Shown here one piece after another: positions 7,464 through 17,159 of a stretch of 64,000 nucleotides of DNA (the stretch's first letter is position 1; each line of letters starts with the position of its first letter). The notes beneath the pieces are model-generated. The model was not told the DNA's origin, did not search any database, and saw nothing but the letters and a program-made list of their open reading frames with translations. This stretch comes from JBNKFV01 sp050290265. Its GTDB lineage: Bacteria; Pseudomonadota; Gammaproteobacteria; Pseudomonadales; Cellvibrionaceae. The stretch spans positions 62,001-126,000 of the forward strand of contig JBNKHI010000002.1 in NCBI GenBank assembly GCA_050290265.1, given 5' to 3'. The position numbers and the translations under genes were made by a program.

Positions 7464-9194
7464 ATGCGAGCTAGCGAATACCTGATTGCCACCTTAAAAG
7501 AAACTCCCTCTGACGCTGAAGTCGTTAGCCACCAGCTAATGCTGCGAGCGGGGATGATACGTAAACTCGCATCAGGGCTATACAGCTGGTTACCCGCAGG
7601 CTTGAAAGTACTGCGCAAAGTCGAAGCCATTGTTCGCGAAGAAATGAATAAAGCCGGCGCCCTCGAAGTACTCATGCCGGTAGTGCAACCCGCCGAACTC
7701 TGGCAGGAATCGACTCGCTGGGAACAGTATGGCGCAGAGTTGCTGCGTATCAGTGATCGCCACAATCGTGAGTTTTGCCTCGGCCCAACGCACGAAGAAG
7801 TGATTACTGATCTTATTCGCAATGAAATCAGCAGCTACAAACAGTTGCCCGCCAATTTTTATCAGATACAAACCAAGTTCCGCGACGAAATTCGCCCGCG
7901 ATTTGGCGTGATGCGCGCGCGCGAGTTTTTAATGAAAGACGCTTACTCCTTTCATCTGAGCCAGGACTCCCTGCAACACACTTACGATGTAATGCATCAA
8001 GCGTACTGTAATATTTTTGACCGTATTGGCTTGGATTACCGCCCCGTACTTGCAGATACAGGCTCGATTGGCGGTTCCAGCTCCCATGAATTTCATGTAT
8101 TGGCTTCCAGTGGCGAAGACGACATTGCCTTTAGCAATACCAGCAACTACGCCGCCAACGTTGAAATGGCAGAAGCGCTGGCCTTAAGTAATGAATGCCC
8201 GGCTGCCAGTAGCGAATTAACAGAAGTAGCAACACCGGACCAGCATACCATTGAGGAAGTCAGTGCTTTCTTAAAGCTGACGCCAGCCCAGATTTTGAAA
8301 ACCCTGATCGTATTAGGGACTGCCGATGAAGAAGGCAACCAACCTCTGGTAGCACTGGTGTTGCGTGGCGATCACACATTAAATGAAATCAAAGCCGAGA
8401 AGCTGCCTCAGGTAGCATCACCCCTGACCTTTGCCAGTGATGAGCAAATTCAGCAGGTTATTGGTTGCAACCCTGGCTCAATCGGCCCCTGCAATCTGGC
8501 AATCACAGTGATCGCGGATCGCACGGCTGCAGTAACCGCTGACTTTGCCTGTGGCGCCAATAAAGATGGGTACCACCTTACCGGTGCAAACTGGCAGCGC
8601 GATGCTAATTACAGCGAAGTAGCTGATATACGCAATGTTGTCGCTGGCGACCCAAGCCCCGACGGCCAAGGGGAACTGGAAATCAAACGCGGCATAGAAG
8701 TTGGCCATATTTTCCAACTTGGCAACAAGTACAGTAAAGCAATGAACGCCACAGTACTCGATGAAAATGGAAAAGAGCAAGTGCTTACCATGGGTTGTTA
8801 CGGTATTGGTGTATCCCGTGTTGTTGCCGCTGCGATAGAACAGAACCACGACGACAATGGCATTATCTGGCCTGAAGCCATTGCACCCTTCCACATTGCA
8901 CTTGTGCCTATCAACCCACATAAATCGCCCGCAGTGGCCGAAAAATGTGAAGCACTGTATAGCGAATTAACGGCTGCAGGCTATGATGTACTGTATATGG
9001 ATGAAGCAAAAGCGCGCCTGGGTGTAATGCTTGCAGATACCGAACTCATGGGTATCCCGCACCGAGTTGTTGTCGGGGACCGAGGGCTCGAAGCCGGCAC
9101 ACTGGAATACAAAAAGCGCACCGATGCAGACAAACAGGAAATTCCAGCAGACACCTTGCTGGAATTCTTAAACCAACAAATCAAATTGAACTAA
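7464..9194 (+). CDS. proS: prolyl-tRNA synthetase
   Basis: A 576-aa bacterial-type (long) ProRS. Landmarks are MRASEYLIATLKETPSDAEV at the N-terminus, the class II motif 2 region with KFRDEIRPRFGVMRAREFLM, the large editing (INS/YbaK-like) insertion in the middle third, and TMGCYGIGVSRVVAAAIEQ (motif 3) before the anticodon-binding domain. I placed the start at the ATG giving MRASEYL, the family's usual N-terminus, rather than the TTG three codons upstream. The Shine-Dalgarno sequence is weak. The lytic transglycosylase gene starts 5 bases after the stop, so the two are probably co-transcribed. Confidence 0.98.
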   Translation: MRASEYLIATLKETPSDAEVVSHQLMLRAGMIRKLASGLYSWLPAGLKVLRKVEAIVREEMNKAGALEVLMPVVQPAELWQESTRWEQYGAELLRISDRHNREFCLGPTHEEVITDLIRNEISSYKQLPANFYQIQTKFRDEIRPRFGVMRAREFLMKDAYSFHLSQDSLQHTYDVMHQAYCNIFDRIGLDYRPVLADTGSIGGSSSHEFHVLASSGEDDIAFSNTSNYAANVEMAEALALSNECPAASSELTEVATPDQHTIEEVSAFLKLTPAQILKTLIVLGTADEEGNQPLVALVLRGDHTLNEIKAEKLPQVASPLTFASDEQIQQVIGCNPGSIGPCNLAITVIADRTAAVTADFACGANKDGYHLTGANWQRDANYSEVADIRNVVAGDPSPDGQGELEIKRGIEVGHIFQLGNKYSKAMNATVLDENGKEQVLTMGCYGIGVSRVVAAAIEQNHDDNGIIWPEAIAPFHIALVPINPHKSPAVAEKCEALYSELTAAGYDVLYMDEAKARLGVMLADTELMGIPHRVVVGDRGLEAGTLEYKKRTDADKQEIPADTLLEFLNQQIKLN

Positions 9195-9199
9195 ACCTT

Positions 9200-9811
9200 A
9201 TGCTAATCACAGGGCCTGCAAGAAAGATCTTTTCAGGATGTTGCAGAGCCCTGTGTCGCACACTGGCGGCCTGCGCCCTGCTATTTGCCGCCAACGGGGC
9301 ATTCGCAGATACCACACCGAAGATCGACGCAGAGTTGCGCGCAGAGCTCAAAAAAGCAGTCACTGAATCCAGTAGTTTTGTCGACAAATATGACGCTGAA
9401 GTCTGGCTAACAGCCATGTCGTCACGTCTCGAACCCTTTATAGAAAATACACCCCAACGTCTCGACTTTTTGCGCGCGGTTCACCACCACGCAACCAAAG
9501 CAGGCCTGCGCCCCGAAATCGTCCTGGCGGTTATTGAAGTTGAAAGCCGTTTTGATCGCTATGCCATTTCTCGGGTCGGGGCACAGGGCGTCATGCAGGT
9601 TATGCCCTTTTGGAAAAATGAAATCGGGCGCTCAGAAGACAACCTGATTGAACTGGATACCAATCTCAAATATGGCTGCACCATTCTCAAGCACTATCTA
9701 GACAAAGCTGAGGGCCGCCTGGCTGAAGCATTGGCCCGCTACAATGGCAGTTATGGCAGTTACCGCTATGCGGTGAAAGTGATGGATGCCTGGGAGCGGC
9801 GCTGGCGCTAA
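9200..9811 (+). CDS. SLT-domain lytic transglycosylase-like lipid/periplasmic protein
   Basis: A 203-aa protein with an N-terminal signal region (about residues 14-36, hydrophobic LAACALLFAANGAFA, cleavage likely after AFA) and a C-terminal goose-type SLT domain. The catalytic glutamate is in VIEVESRFDRYAIS, followed by VGAQGVMQVMPFW and ARYNGSYG, all family signatures. It would cleave peptidoglycan glycan strands in the periplasm to 1,6-anhydro products. It is small for a lytic transglycosylase and has no extra binding domain. Its ATG lies only 5 bases after proS, suggesting translational coupling; proS next to an slt gene is also seen in other gammaproteobacteria (family knowledge, not checked). 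Confidence 0.9.
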   Translation: MLITGPARKIFSGCCRALCRTLAACALLFAANGAFADTTPKIDAELRAELKKAVTESSSFVDKYDAEVWLTAMSSRLEPFIENTPQRLDFLRAVHHHATKAGLRPEIVLAVIEVESRFDRYAISRVGAQGVMQVMPFWKNEIGRSEDNLIELDTNLKYGCTILKHYLDKAEGRLAEALARYNGSYGSYRYAVKVMDAWERRWR

Positions 9812-10169
9812 CCCCACCCCACCAGCCCGGCCTTGCCACACCCTCTTGCCACTTCCTACTACACACCGACGCCCCTTATTATTGTTCACTTTCTACGCCT
9901 GAAATATACAGCCTGCTGCCCCTATAGCAGACACTATCGCGCTTCCTCTTTCCACTCCTCACCCTCTCACTACCGCCCAAAAGTGTTGACAATATATGTG
10001 TTCAAATAACAAAAAATACGTTAATATCACTTGATAAACAAATAATTGTCGACAATAATGCAAAACTACAAACGTAGGCGTTAATCCCCACAAGCCGACA
10101 AATAGTCTTCGGCCCGCCATACGTGGCTCACCACATCCCTTGAATACTGCAAGCAAAAGAGAACTATTC
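9812..10169. other. intergenic region with the prp operon promoter
   Basis: 358 bases without a gene. The first half is C/A-rich with no clear structure; I see no terminator for the proS-slt unit. The second half is AT-rich and contains the prp promoter/operator described separately. A further TTGACA (9986-9991) could be another -35 element but lacks a good -10 partner. Confidence 0.6.
10031..10059 (+). promoter_or_regulatory. probable prp promoter with overlapping palindromic operator
   Basis: A -35 candidate TTGATA (10031-10036) and a -10 candidate AATAAT (10054-10059) are 17 bases apart, each one mismatch from sigma-70 consensus. The perfect 12-bp palindrome ATTGTCGACAAT (10045-10056) overlaps the -10. 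Its GT-CG-AC core is of the kind bound by GntR/FadR-family repressors, several of which control 2-methylcitrate genes. Repression by blocking RNA polymerase is inferred. Confidence 0.62.
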
Positions 10170-11057
10170 ATGAGTAAATTATCCCCGGGTGCCAAATTTC
10201 GTCGCGCGTTAGCGGCAAACAAACCTCTACAAATTGTCGGCACCATCAATGCCTACACCGCAATGATGGCGGAACAAATCGGCCATCAGGCGATTTACCT
10301 TTCCGGTGGCGGTGTTGCCAATGCGTCTTACGGTTTGCCAGATCTGGGGCTAACATCGTTAACCGATGTCATTGTTGACGTACAACGCATCACCTCAGCA
10401 TCCAGCCTGCCATTAATGGTGGATATCGATACTGGCTGGGGTGGCGCATTTAACATTGCCAAAACCATTCGCGATATGGAGAAAGCTGGCGCGGCAGCCG
10501 TTCACATAGAAGACCAGGTTGCCCAAAAACGCTGTGGTCACCGCCCCAACAAAGCCATCGTGTCTTGCGAAGAAATGGTTGATCGAGTCAAAGCCGCGGT
10601 AGATGCGCGTACCGATCCAGACTTCTTTATCATGGCGAGAACCGATGCCTTCGCCCAAGAAGGTCTTGAAGCCGCATTGGAAAGATCAAAAGCCTATGTT
10701 GCCGCTGGCGCCGATGGAATTTTTGCCGAGGCCATACAAACCGAAGAACACTACCGCGCTTTTGCCGAGGCACTGGATGTACCTATTCTTGCGAACATCA
10801 CCGAATTCGGTAAGACCGAATTGTGGAACAAGGAAGAATTAGTCGCTTGGGGTGCCGACATGGTGCTCTACCCACTCTCTGCATTTCGCGCCATGAACAA
10901 AGCCGCAGAGACGGTATATAAGAGCTTACTAAAAGAAGGTGACCAGAAAAAAGTAGTCGACATCATGCAAACGCGCATGGAGCTATATGACTACCTTGGC
11001 TACCACAGCTATGAACAAAAGCTGGATCAATTATTTTCCGAAAACAAAAACATCTAG
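10170..11057 (+). CDS. prpB: 2-methylisocitrate lyase
   Basis: A 295-aa member of the isocitrate lyase/PEP mutase superfamily, opening MSKLSPGAKFRRALA. The catalytic segment QKRCGHRPNK, the metal-binding VDIDTGWGG and ARTDAFA are visible. It splits 2-methylisocitrate into pyruvate and succinate, the last step of the 2-methylcitrate route for propionate. The ATG at 10170 follows aaaagaga at proper spacing and gives the family's usual N-terminus; the TTG ten codons upstream is less likely. It is the first gene of a four-gene operon ordered prpB, prpC, acnD, prpF. Confidence 0.97.
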   Translation: MSKLSPGAKFRRALAANKPLQIVGTINAYTAMMAEQIGHQAIYLSGGGVANASYGLPDLGLTSLTDVIVDVQRITSASSLPLMVDIDTGWGGAFNIAKTIRDMEKAGAAAVHIEDQVAQKRCGHRPNKAIVSCEEMVDRVKAAVDARTDPDFFIMARTDAFAQEGLEAALERSKAYVAAGADGIFAEAIQTEEHYRAFAEALDVPILANITEFGKTELWNKEELVAWGADMVLYPLSAFRAMNKAAETVYKSLLKEGDQKKVVDIMQTRMELYDYLGYHSYEQKLDQLFSENKNI

Positions 11058-11118
11058 AGAGCCGCGTTACGGCTAATGCGTTGTAAAAAACAACCCAAGA
11101 TAATAAAAGGACAATTTT

Positions 11119-12246
11119 ATGGCTGAAGGTAAAAAATTAAACGGTGCAGGTCTGCGCGGTCAAGTTGCTGGTAAGACAGCCCTATCCACCGTTGGCGTCT
11201 CAGGTTCGGGCTTAACCTATCTCGGCTATGACGTTAAAGATCTCGCAGAAAACTGCACCTTTGAAGAAGTGGCGTATTTAATTTTAAAGGGCAAACTACC
11301 CAACCTGGCAGAATTAAGCGCCTATAAAAGTAAGCTCAAAACCTTGCGCGGACTACCGCAAGCATTGAAAGATGTATTGGAGAGAATCCCGGCCAATGCC
11401 CACCCCATGGATGTCATGCGCACCGGTTGCTCCATGCTGGGCAACCTTGAAACAGAAAAAGATTTTTCCGAACAAGGTGACGTTACTGACCGCATGCTGG
11501 CTGTTTTTCCGTCGATCATCTGTTACTGGTATCGCTTTACGCACGATGATGTTCGCATTGATGAAAAAACCGATGACGATTCTATCGGCGCTCACTTTTT
11601 ACATATGCTGCATGGTGAAAAACCTAATGCACTGCATGAGCAAGTCATGAACGTATCGTTAATTCTTTATGCCGAGCATGAATTCAATGCGTCCACATTT
11701 AATGCTCGTGTGTGTGCCTCAACACTGTCAGATCTGCACAGTTGTATTACTGGTGCCATTGGCACCTTGCGCGGCCCACTACACGGAGGTGCCAACGAAG
11801 CAGCAATGGCATTGATCGAAAAATTCAACAGCCCAGACGAAGCTGAGGCAGGCTTAATGGGCATGCTCGAACGCAAAGAAAAAATCATGGGCTTTGGCCA
11901 CGCTATCTATCGTGAATCTGATCCTCGCAACGACATCATCAAGCAGTGGTCAGAAAAGCTGGCTGAAGATGTGGGTGATAGCGTGTTATTTCCGGTGTCA
12001 GTTCGCTGTGAAGCCGTGATGTGGCGTGAGAAAAAATTATTCTGTAATGCAGATTTTTTCCATGCATCGGCCTATCACTTTATGGGCATTCCCACCAAAC
12101 TGTTTACCCCGATCTTTGTGATGTCACGGTTAACCGGCTGGGCCGCGCACGTATTCGAACAGCGTGCAGACAACCGTATTATTCGTCCATCTGCCGAATA
12201 CGTGGGCGAAGGTATGCGCAAAGTAATCCCCATTGCAGAACGTTAA
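11119..12246 (+). CDS. prpC: 2-methylcitrate synthase
   Basis: A 375-aa citrate-synthase-family enzyme that condenses propionyl-CoA with oxaloacetate. The N-terminus has GLRGQVAGKTALSTVGVSG, typical of PrpC. Catalytic motifs are GPLHGGANEAAM (active-site His), GFGHAIYRESDPR and the late TGWAAHVFEQ segment. The length fits short, dimeric methylcitrate synthases rather than the about 430-aa hexameric GltA. Position between prpB and acnD confirms the role. A ribosome binding site (aaaaggac) precedes the ATG. Confidence 0.97.
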   Translation: MAEGKKLNGAGLRGQVAGKTALSTVGVSGSGLTYLGYDVKDLAENCTFEEVAYLILKGKLPNLAELSAYKSKLKTLRGLPQALKDVLERIPANAHPMDVMRTGCSMLGNLETEKDFSEQGDVTDRMLAVFPSIICYWYRFTHDDVRIDEKTDDDSIGAHFLHMLHGEKPNALHEQVMNVSLILYAEHEFNASTFNARVCASTLSDLHSCITGAIGTLRGPLHGGANEAAMALIEKFNSPDEAEAGLMGMLERKEKIMGFGHAIYRESDPRNDIIKQWSEKLAEDVGDSVLFPVSVRCEAVMWREKKLFCNADFFHASAYHFMGIPTKLFTPIFVMSRLTGWAAHVFEQRADNRIIRPSAEYVGEGMRKVIPIAER

Positions 12247-12257
12247 ACCCTAAGCCT

Positions 12258-12291
12258 GCTCTGAATAATTCATCCCAGCGTTATTCAGAGC
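12258..12291. other. intra-operon stem-loop between prpC and acnD
   Basis: Perfect 11-bp arms gctctgaataa and ttattcagagc enclose a 12-base loop, 11 bases after the prpC stop. There is no T-run, so it is not a normal terminator. It may protect the prpB-prpC mRNA 3' end or partly attenuate. The rest of the 204-base prpC-acnD gap has a smaller hairpin (ggtgca...tgcacc near 12360) and no gene. Confidence 0.6.
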
Positions 12292-12450
12292 ACGAGAACC
12301 GAAAATGCCATTTCCGGCTCATTTACAAAATCAGTAACCTATCGTTATCGAATTTGGCGGTGCATCTCTGCACCACGGGTACCCTCCTCATATTTCAGAG
12401 GCACCCTAATAATCGTTGGCGTAGTTTGAAGCGAAAATTGAAGGCTGAAT

Positions 12451-15045
12451 ATGAATCAGAATTACCGTAAAGCCCTGCCAGAAATGGGCGTGGATTATTT
12501 CGATGCGCGCGAGGCTGTTGAAGCCATAGCCCCAGGCGCTTATGACGGACTGCCCTACACCTCCCGCGTACTGGCAGAAAATCTGGTCAGACGCTGCGAC
12601 CCATCAGACCTCACCGCAGCATTGGGCCAACTTATTGAACGCAAGCGTGATATCGATTTTCCCTGGTTTCCCGCACGCGTGGTTTGTCACGATATTCTGG
12701 GCCAGACAGCACTAGTCGACTTAGCCGGTTTACGCGATGCCATCGCAGCCGAAGGCGGCGATCCCGCGAAAGTGAATCCAGTGGTTCCTACACAGCTGAT
12801 TGTGGATCACTCTCTGGCAGTGGAGCACGCCGGTTTTGACAAAGATGCCTTCGACAAAAACCGCGCGATAGAAGACCGCCGCAACGAAGATCGCTTTCAT
12901 TTTATCAACTGGTGTAAAACCGCATTCGAAAACGTGGATGTTATTCAACCGGGTAACGGCATCATGCACCAGATTAATCTGGAAAAAATGTCTCCGGTTA
13001 TTCACAACCGCGGCGGTGTCGCTTTTCCGGACACATTGGTGGGAACCGATAGTCACACCCCACACGTCGATGCACTGGGGGTTATCGCCATCGGTGTTGG
13101 TGGCCTGGAGGCAGAGAGCGTCATGCTCGGTCGCGCGTCGTATATGCGCCTGCCAGACATTATCGGCGTTGAATTAACCGGCAAGCGCCAACCCGGTGTC
13201 ACCGCAACGGATATCGTATTGGCATTGACCGAATTCTTGCGCGAGCAACGCGTCGTGTCTTCTTATCTGGAATTTTTTGGCGAAGGCGCAAACAACCTGA
13301 CACTGGGCGACCGCGCAACTATTTCCAACATGACACCAGAATATGGCGCCAGCGCAGCCATGTTTTATATCGATCAACACACTATCGATTACCTGACACT
13401 CACCGGTCGTGACGCGGCACAAATCAAGCTGGTAGAAACCTACGCAAAAACCACCGGACTCTGGGCAGACGCTTTAACCAACGTCGATTACGAACGTGTG
13501 CTCACGTTTGACCTCTCTTCTGTTGGCCGCAATATTGCCGGACCTTCCAATCCTCATCGTCGAGTAGCGACGGCGGAGCTGGCGAGCAAAGGCATCGCGG
13601 CACCGTTCAAACAAGAAGCAGGTTTAATGCCTGATGGGGCAGTCATTATTGCCGCCATTACCAGCTGCACCAATACCAGTAACCCGCGCAACGTTATTGC
13701 GGCAGGCTTACTGGCGCGCAATGCCAATGCATTAGGCTTAACCCGCAAGCCTTGGGTGAAAACGTCGTTGGCACCCGGCTCTAAAACCGTACAACTGTAC
13801 TTGGAAGAAGCAAAACTGTTACCCGAACTGGAACAACTGGGTTTTGGTATTGTGGGTTTCGCCTGCACAACCTGTAACGGTATGAGCGGCGCACTGGATC
13901 CGATGATTCAACAGGAAGTGATCGACCGCGATCTCTACGCCACCGCAGTATTGTCCGGCAACCGTAATTTCGATGGTCGAATTCATCCCTATGCCAAGCA
14001 AGCATTTCTGGCGTCGCCCCCTTTGGTTGTGGCTTACGCGATTGCCGGTAGTATTCGTTTTGATATTGAAAAAGATGTACTGGGCACCGACGCCCATGGC
14101 AACCCCATTACCTTGAAAGATATCTGGCCAACGGATGAAGAAATCGATGCAATCGTTAAAGCCAATGTTAAACCCGAACAGTACAACCAAGTCTATATCC
14201 CAATGTTCGACATCACCGATAACAGTGTACGCAGTGCCAGCCCACTTTATGACTGGCGCCCAAAAAGTACGTATATTCGCCGCCCGCCCTACTGGGAAGG
14301 AGCATTAGCAAAACCTTGCTTGCTCAAGGGTATGCGGCCACTGGCGATTTTTGGTGACAACATTACAACCGATCACCTGTCTCCCTCCAATGCCATTCAA
14401 CGCAACAGTGCGGCGGGCGATTATCTGGACAAAATGGGCCTGCCCGAAGAAGACTTCAATTCTTACGCAACCCACCGCGGAGACCACCTAACCGCCCAAC
14501 GAGCAACCCTGGCGAACCCGAAACTGTTTAATGAAATGGTGAAAGAGGAAGGTCAAGTGGTACAAGGTTCATTCGCGCGCGTTGAACCCGACAGAAAAGT
14601 ATTGCGCATGTGGGAAGCTATAGAAACCTACATGGACCGTGGGCAGCCGCTGATTATTGTGGCCGGTGCCGACTATGGGCAAGGCTCATCCCGCGATTGG
14701 GCTGCCAAAGGTGTGCGTCTGGCCGGTGTTGAAGTTATTGCAGCCGAAGGTTTTGAGCGTATTCACCGCACCAACTTAATTGGTATGGGCGTTCTTCCAT
14801 TGCAGTTTAAATCCGGCACAACCCGTCTAACATTAGAACTCGACGGCACAGAAACCTATGACGTCATCGGCACGCCAACACCCGGGGCAACATTACACCT
14901 GCAGATTACCCGCACCAATGGTGAATGCTTGCAAGTACCCATGCTTTGCCGTCTGGACACGGAAGAAGAAAAACTAATTTACGAAGCCGGTGGTGTTTTA
15001 CAACGCTTCGCCAAAGATTTTCTAGCGACAGCAACCAACACTTAA
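12451..15045 (+). CDS. acnD: Fe/S-dependent 2-methylcitrate dehydratase AcnD
   Basis: An 864-aa aconitase-family protein. The three 4Fe-4S ligands are in AAITSCTNTSNPRNV (one Cys) and GFACTTCNGMSG (two Cys). SDGRIHPYA-like NFDGRIHPYA and the swivelling-domain motif DYGQGSSRDWAAKGVRL are also visible. N-terminus and length match AcnD, which dehydrates 2-methylcitrate to the trans isomer of 2-methylaconitate and needs PrpF to complete the pathway, in contrast to PrpD. The directly following prpF gene supports this assignment. GC content and style match its neighbours. Confidence 0.96.
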   Translation: MNQNYRKALPEMGVDYFDAREAVEAIAPGAYDGLPYTSRVLAENLVRRCDPSDLTAALGQLIERKRDIDFPWFPARVVCHDILGQTALVDLAGLRDAIAAEGGDPAKVNPVVPTQLIVDHSLAVEHAGFDKDAFDKNRAIEDRRNEDRFHFINWCKTAFENVDVIQPGNGIMHQINLEKMSPVIHNRGGVAFPDTLVGTDSHTPHVDALGVIAIGVGGLEAESVMLGRASYMRLPDIIGVELTGKRQPGVTATDIVLALTEFLREQRVVSSYLEFFGEGANNLTLGDRATISNMTPEYGASAAMFYIDQHTIDYLTLTGRDAAQIKLVETYAKTTGLWADALTNVDYERVLTFDLSSVGRNIAGPSNPHRRVATAELASKGIAAPFKQEAGLMPDGAVIIAAITSCTNTSNPRNVIAAGLLARNANALGLTRKPWVKTSLAPGSKTVQLYLEEAKLLPELEQLGFGIVGFACTTCNGMSGALDPMIQQEVIDRDLYATAVLSGNRNFDGRIHPYAKQAFLASPPLVVAYAIAGSIRFDIEKDVLGTDAHGNPITLKDIWPTDEEIDAIVKANVKPEQYNQVYIPMFDITDNSVRSASPLYDWRPKSTYIRRPPYWEGALAKPCLLKGMRPLAIFGDNITTDHLSPSNAIQRNSAAGDYLDKMGLPEEDFNSYATHRGDHLTAQRATLANPKLFNEMVKEEGQVVQGSFARVEPDRKVLRMWEAIETYMDRGQPLIIVAGADYGQGSSRDWAAKGVRLAGVEVIAAEGFERIHRTNLIGMGVLPLQFKSGTTRLTLELDGTETYDVIGTPTPGATLHLQITRTNGECLQVPMLCRLDTEEEKLIYEAGGVLQRFAKDFLATATNT

Positions 15046-15085
15046 ACAACGGCACTACGTTAAGCTGACGTTCAAAAGGTAACTT

Positions 15086-16264
15086 ATGTCTCACTCGCCA
15101 CAAATTAAAATTCGCGCTACCTATATGCGCGGCGGCACCAGCAAAGGTGTGTTTTTGAAGTTACAGGATTTACCCGCAGCAACAAAACAACCGGGGCCCG
15201 CCCGCGACAAATTAATGCAGCGTATCATTGGTAGCCCAGACCCCTACAGCCAGCAAATCGATGGCATGGGTGGAGCAACATCCAGCACCAGCAAAGTGGT
15301 TATTCTTTCCGCCAGTGAGCGCGACGATCACGATGTCGACTATTTATTCGGCCAGGTATCCATTGATAAATCATTTGTCGACTGGAGCGGTAACTGTGGC
15401 AACCTAACCGCAGCAGTTGGCCCATTTGCCATTCGCAGAGGCTTGATCGAGCCAGACAAAGTTCCCAAAAACGGCATCGCCACCGTGAAAATCTGGCAAG
15501 TGAACATTCAAAAAACCATTATTGCCCGTGTCCCTATCACCAACGGTGAAGTGCAAGAAACCGGTGACTTTGAATTAGATGGTGTGACCTTCCCCGCTGC
15601 TGAAATTAACATCGCGTTCAGTGATCCCGCGGAGGGCAACGCATCCATGTTTCCCACTGGCAACCTAATAGATGACTTGAATGTACCCGGCATCGGCAGC
15701 TTTAAAGCAACCATGATCAACGCCGGTATTCCCACCATATTTCTCAATGCTGAAGCACTGGGCTACACCGGCACAGAATTGCAAAAAGATATTAATAGCG
15801 ATACAGCAGCGTTAGCAAAATTCGAAACTATTCGCGCTTATGGCGCGTTGCGCATGGGTTTAATCTCTGCCTTGGAAGAAGCTGAAACACGCCAGCACAC
15901 GCCCAAAATAGCCTTTGTAGCCAAGCCCGCCGACTATGTAACCTCCAGCCAAAAAGCATTGACCGCCGACGATACAGACCTCCTTGTACGCGCGCTATCC
16001 ATGGGTAAACTACACCATGCAATGATGGGTACAGCTGCCGTTGCTATCGGCACCGCCGCTGCAGTTCAAGGTACATTGGTTAACGCAGCAGCCGGCGGTG
16101 AAGAACGCACATCGGTATGCTTTGGTCATCCTTCAGGCACACTCACCGTGGGCGCAAAAACCTATCAAGAGGACGGCGAATGGAAGGTTAGTCAGGTAAC
16201 CATGAGTAGAAGCGCACGGGTCCTGATGGACGGCTGGGTACATGTCCCGGGCGATGCATTTTAG
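15086..16264 (+). CDS. prpF: 2-methylaconitate cis-trans isomerase PrpF
   Basis: A 392-aa protein of the diaminopimelate-epimerase-like PrpF family, opening with IRATYMRGGTSKGVFLK, the family signature. It also has DPYSQQIDGMGGATSSTSKV and DWSGNCGNLTAAVGPFA, where the Cys/Lys pair acts. It isomerises the 2-methylaconitate made by AcnD so that aconitase can hydrate it. It ends the operon; a strong terminator follows 95 bases later. No prpE, prpD or regulator gene is present here, so propionyl-CoA must come from another locus or pathway. Confidence 0.96.
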   Translation: MSHSPQIKIRATYMRGGTSKGVFLKLQDLPAATKQPGPARDKLMQRIIGSPDPYSQQIDGMGGATSSTSKVVILSASERDDHDVDYLFGQVSIDKSFVDWSGNCGNLTAAVGPFAIRRGLIEPDKVPKNGIATVKIWQVNIQKTIIARVPITNGEVQETGDFELDGVTFPAAEINIAFSDPAEGNASMFPTGNLIDDLNVPGIGSFKATMINAGIPTIFLNAEALGYTGTELQKDINSDTAALAKFETIRAYGALRMGLISALEEAETRQHTPKIAFVAKPADYVTSSQKALTADDTDLLVRALSMGKLHHAMMGTAAVAIGTAAAVQGTLVNAAAGGEERTSVCFGHPSGTLTVGAKTYQEDGEWKVSQVTMSRSARVLMDGWVHVPGDAF

Positions 16265-16358
16265 TCTATTGCAGTCTCCTAGTCTGGCCATTCGGCCTAT
16301 TCATAGCCTCTAGTAACTACTCAGAGCAAGTCCGAATAAACCTATAGATTTCCTGTGC

Positions 16359-16399
16359 AGCGTTGACGGTTATAAAATGAGTAACCGTCAACGCTCTTT
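16359..16399 (+). terminator. terminator of the prp operon
   Basis: A perfect 14-bp inverted repeat (agcgttgacggtta and taaccgtcaacgct) with a 9-base loop, followed by ctttt. It lies 95 bases after prpF and separates the operon from the HxlR gene. Confidence 0.88.
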
Positions 16400-16462
16400 T
16401 GCACCTATTATTTTCTAAAACAAGCTTTACTAAAAATAAGCTCCAACACAGGCTCTAACATT

Positions 16463-17149
16463 ATGGTTGACTACGGCGAAGCATGTCCTATTTCTATGGC
16501 GACGTCTGTTCTCTGTGAAAAGTGGACGTTGCAGATTGTGAGAGAACTATTTTTCGGATCTACGCGGTATTCTGAAATACAGAAATTCATCCCTAATCTT
16601 TCACCTTCACTCCTACGAACTCGTTTGCGACTCCTTGAAGATAAGGGAATTGTGTTGCGGAAATCCGGTCCCACAGGGGGCCACCCCGAGTATCATCTAA
16701 CCGCTTCAGGTAAAGCCCTTGCTCCGGTTTTGAATGAGCTGGGAAGATGGGGTATGCGACATGCCCGTGAGGGTATGACTGACAAGCCAAATGCTGCGCC
16801 TAGTTTGGCTAGAGATATTGCGGGAGGCATCAATGCAGATGAACTTCCTTCTGGCGATACAGTGATCCAGCTGAATTTCACTGATATTACCTCTACCGAC
16901 AAGCATTACATTTATGTTCGCGACAATGCCGCCAGTGCCTGCCCCCAAGACCTTGGATTCGATATCGATTTATATATCACAGGGACAACCACAGCCCTAA
17001 CCAAAATATGGTATGGCGAAGTCGATATACATCAAGCTATCGATAATGGGGATGTGAAAGTGGTTGGACAGCCTGCTTATCTCAAGTCTATCAAGCGCTG
17101 GTTTGGGATAAGCTCCTTCACAACCGACAACGCCCGTCCCTTCCAATAA
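16463..17149 (+). CDS. HxlR-family regulator with C-terminal SCP2-like domain
   Basis: A 228-aa protein. Residues 1 to about 105 are an HxlR winged helix: the redox-candidate Cys of EACPISMATSVLCEKWTLQI, then FIPNLSPSLLRTRLRLLEDKG and HPEYHLTASGKAL. Residues about 130-220 (NFTDITSTDKHYIYVRDNAA to VVGQPAYLKSIKRWFGISSF) resemble the SCP2 sterol-carrier-like domain found in some HxlR regulators, which may bind a hydrophobic ligand. Cys8 and Cys18 could sense electrophiles or oxidants, as in other HxlR proteins (inference). It reads towards the DsrE-like gene, its likely target, but a hairpin separates them. Confidence 0.85.
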   Translation: MVDYGEACPISMATSVLCEKWTLQIVRELFFGSTRYSEIQKFIPNLSPSLLRTRLRLLEDKGIVLRKSGPTGGHPEYHLTASGKALAPVLNELGRWGMRHAREGMTDKPNAAPSLARDIAGGINADELPSGDTVIQLNFTDITSTDKHYIYVRDNAASACPQDLGFDIDLYITGTTTALTKIWYGEVDIHQAIDNGDVKVVGQPAYLKSIKRWFGISSFTTDNARPFQ

Positions 17150-17159
17150 CTTTTTACTT

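Noticed and set aside
7283..7822. 179-codon minus frame over the proS start
   Set aside because: Antisense shadow of the proS coding sequence.
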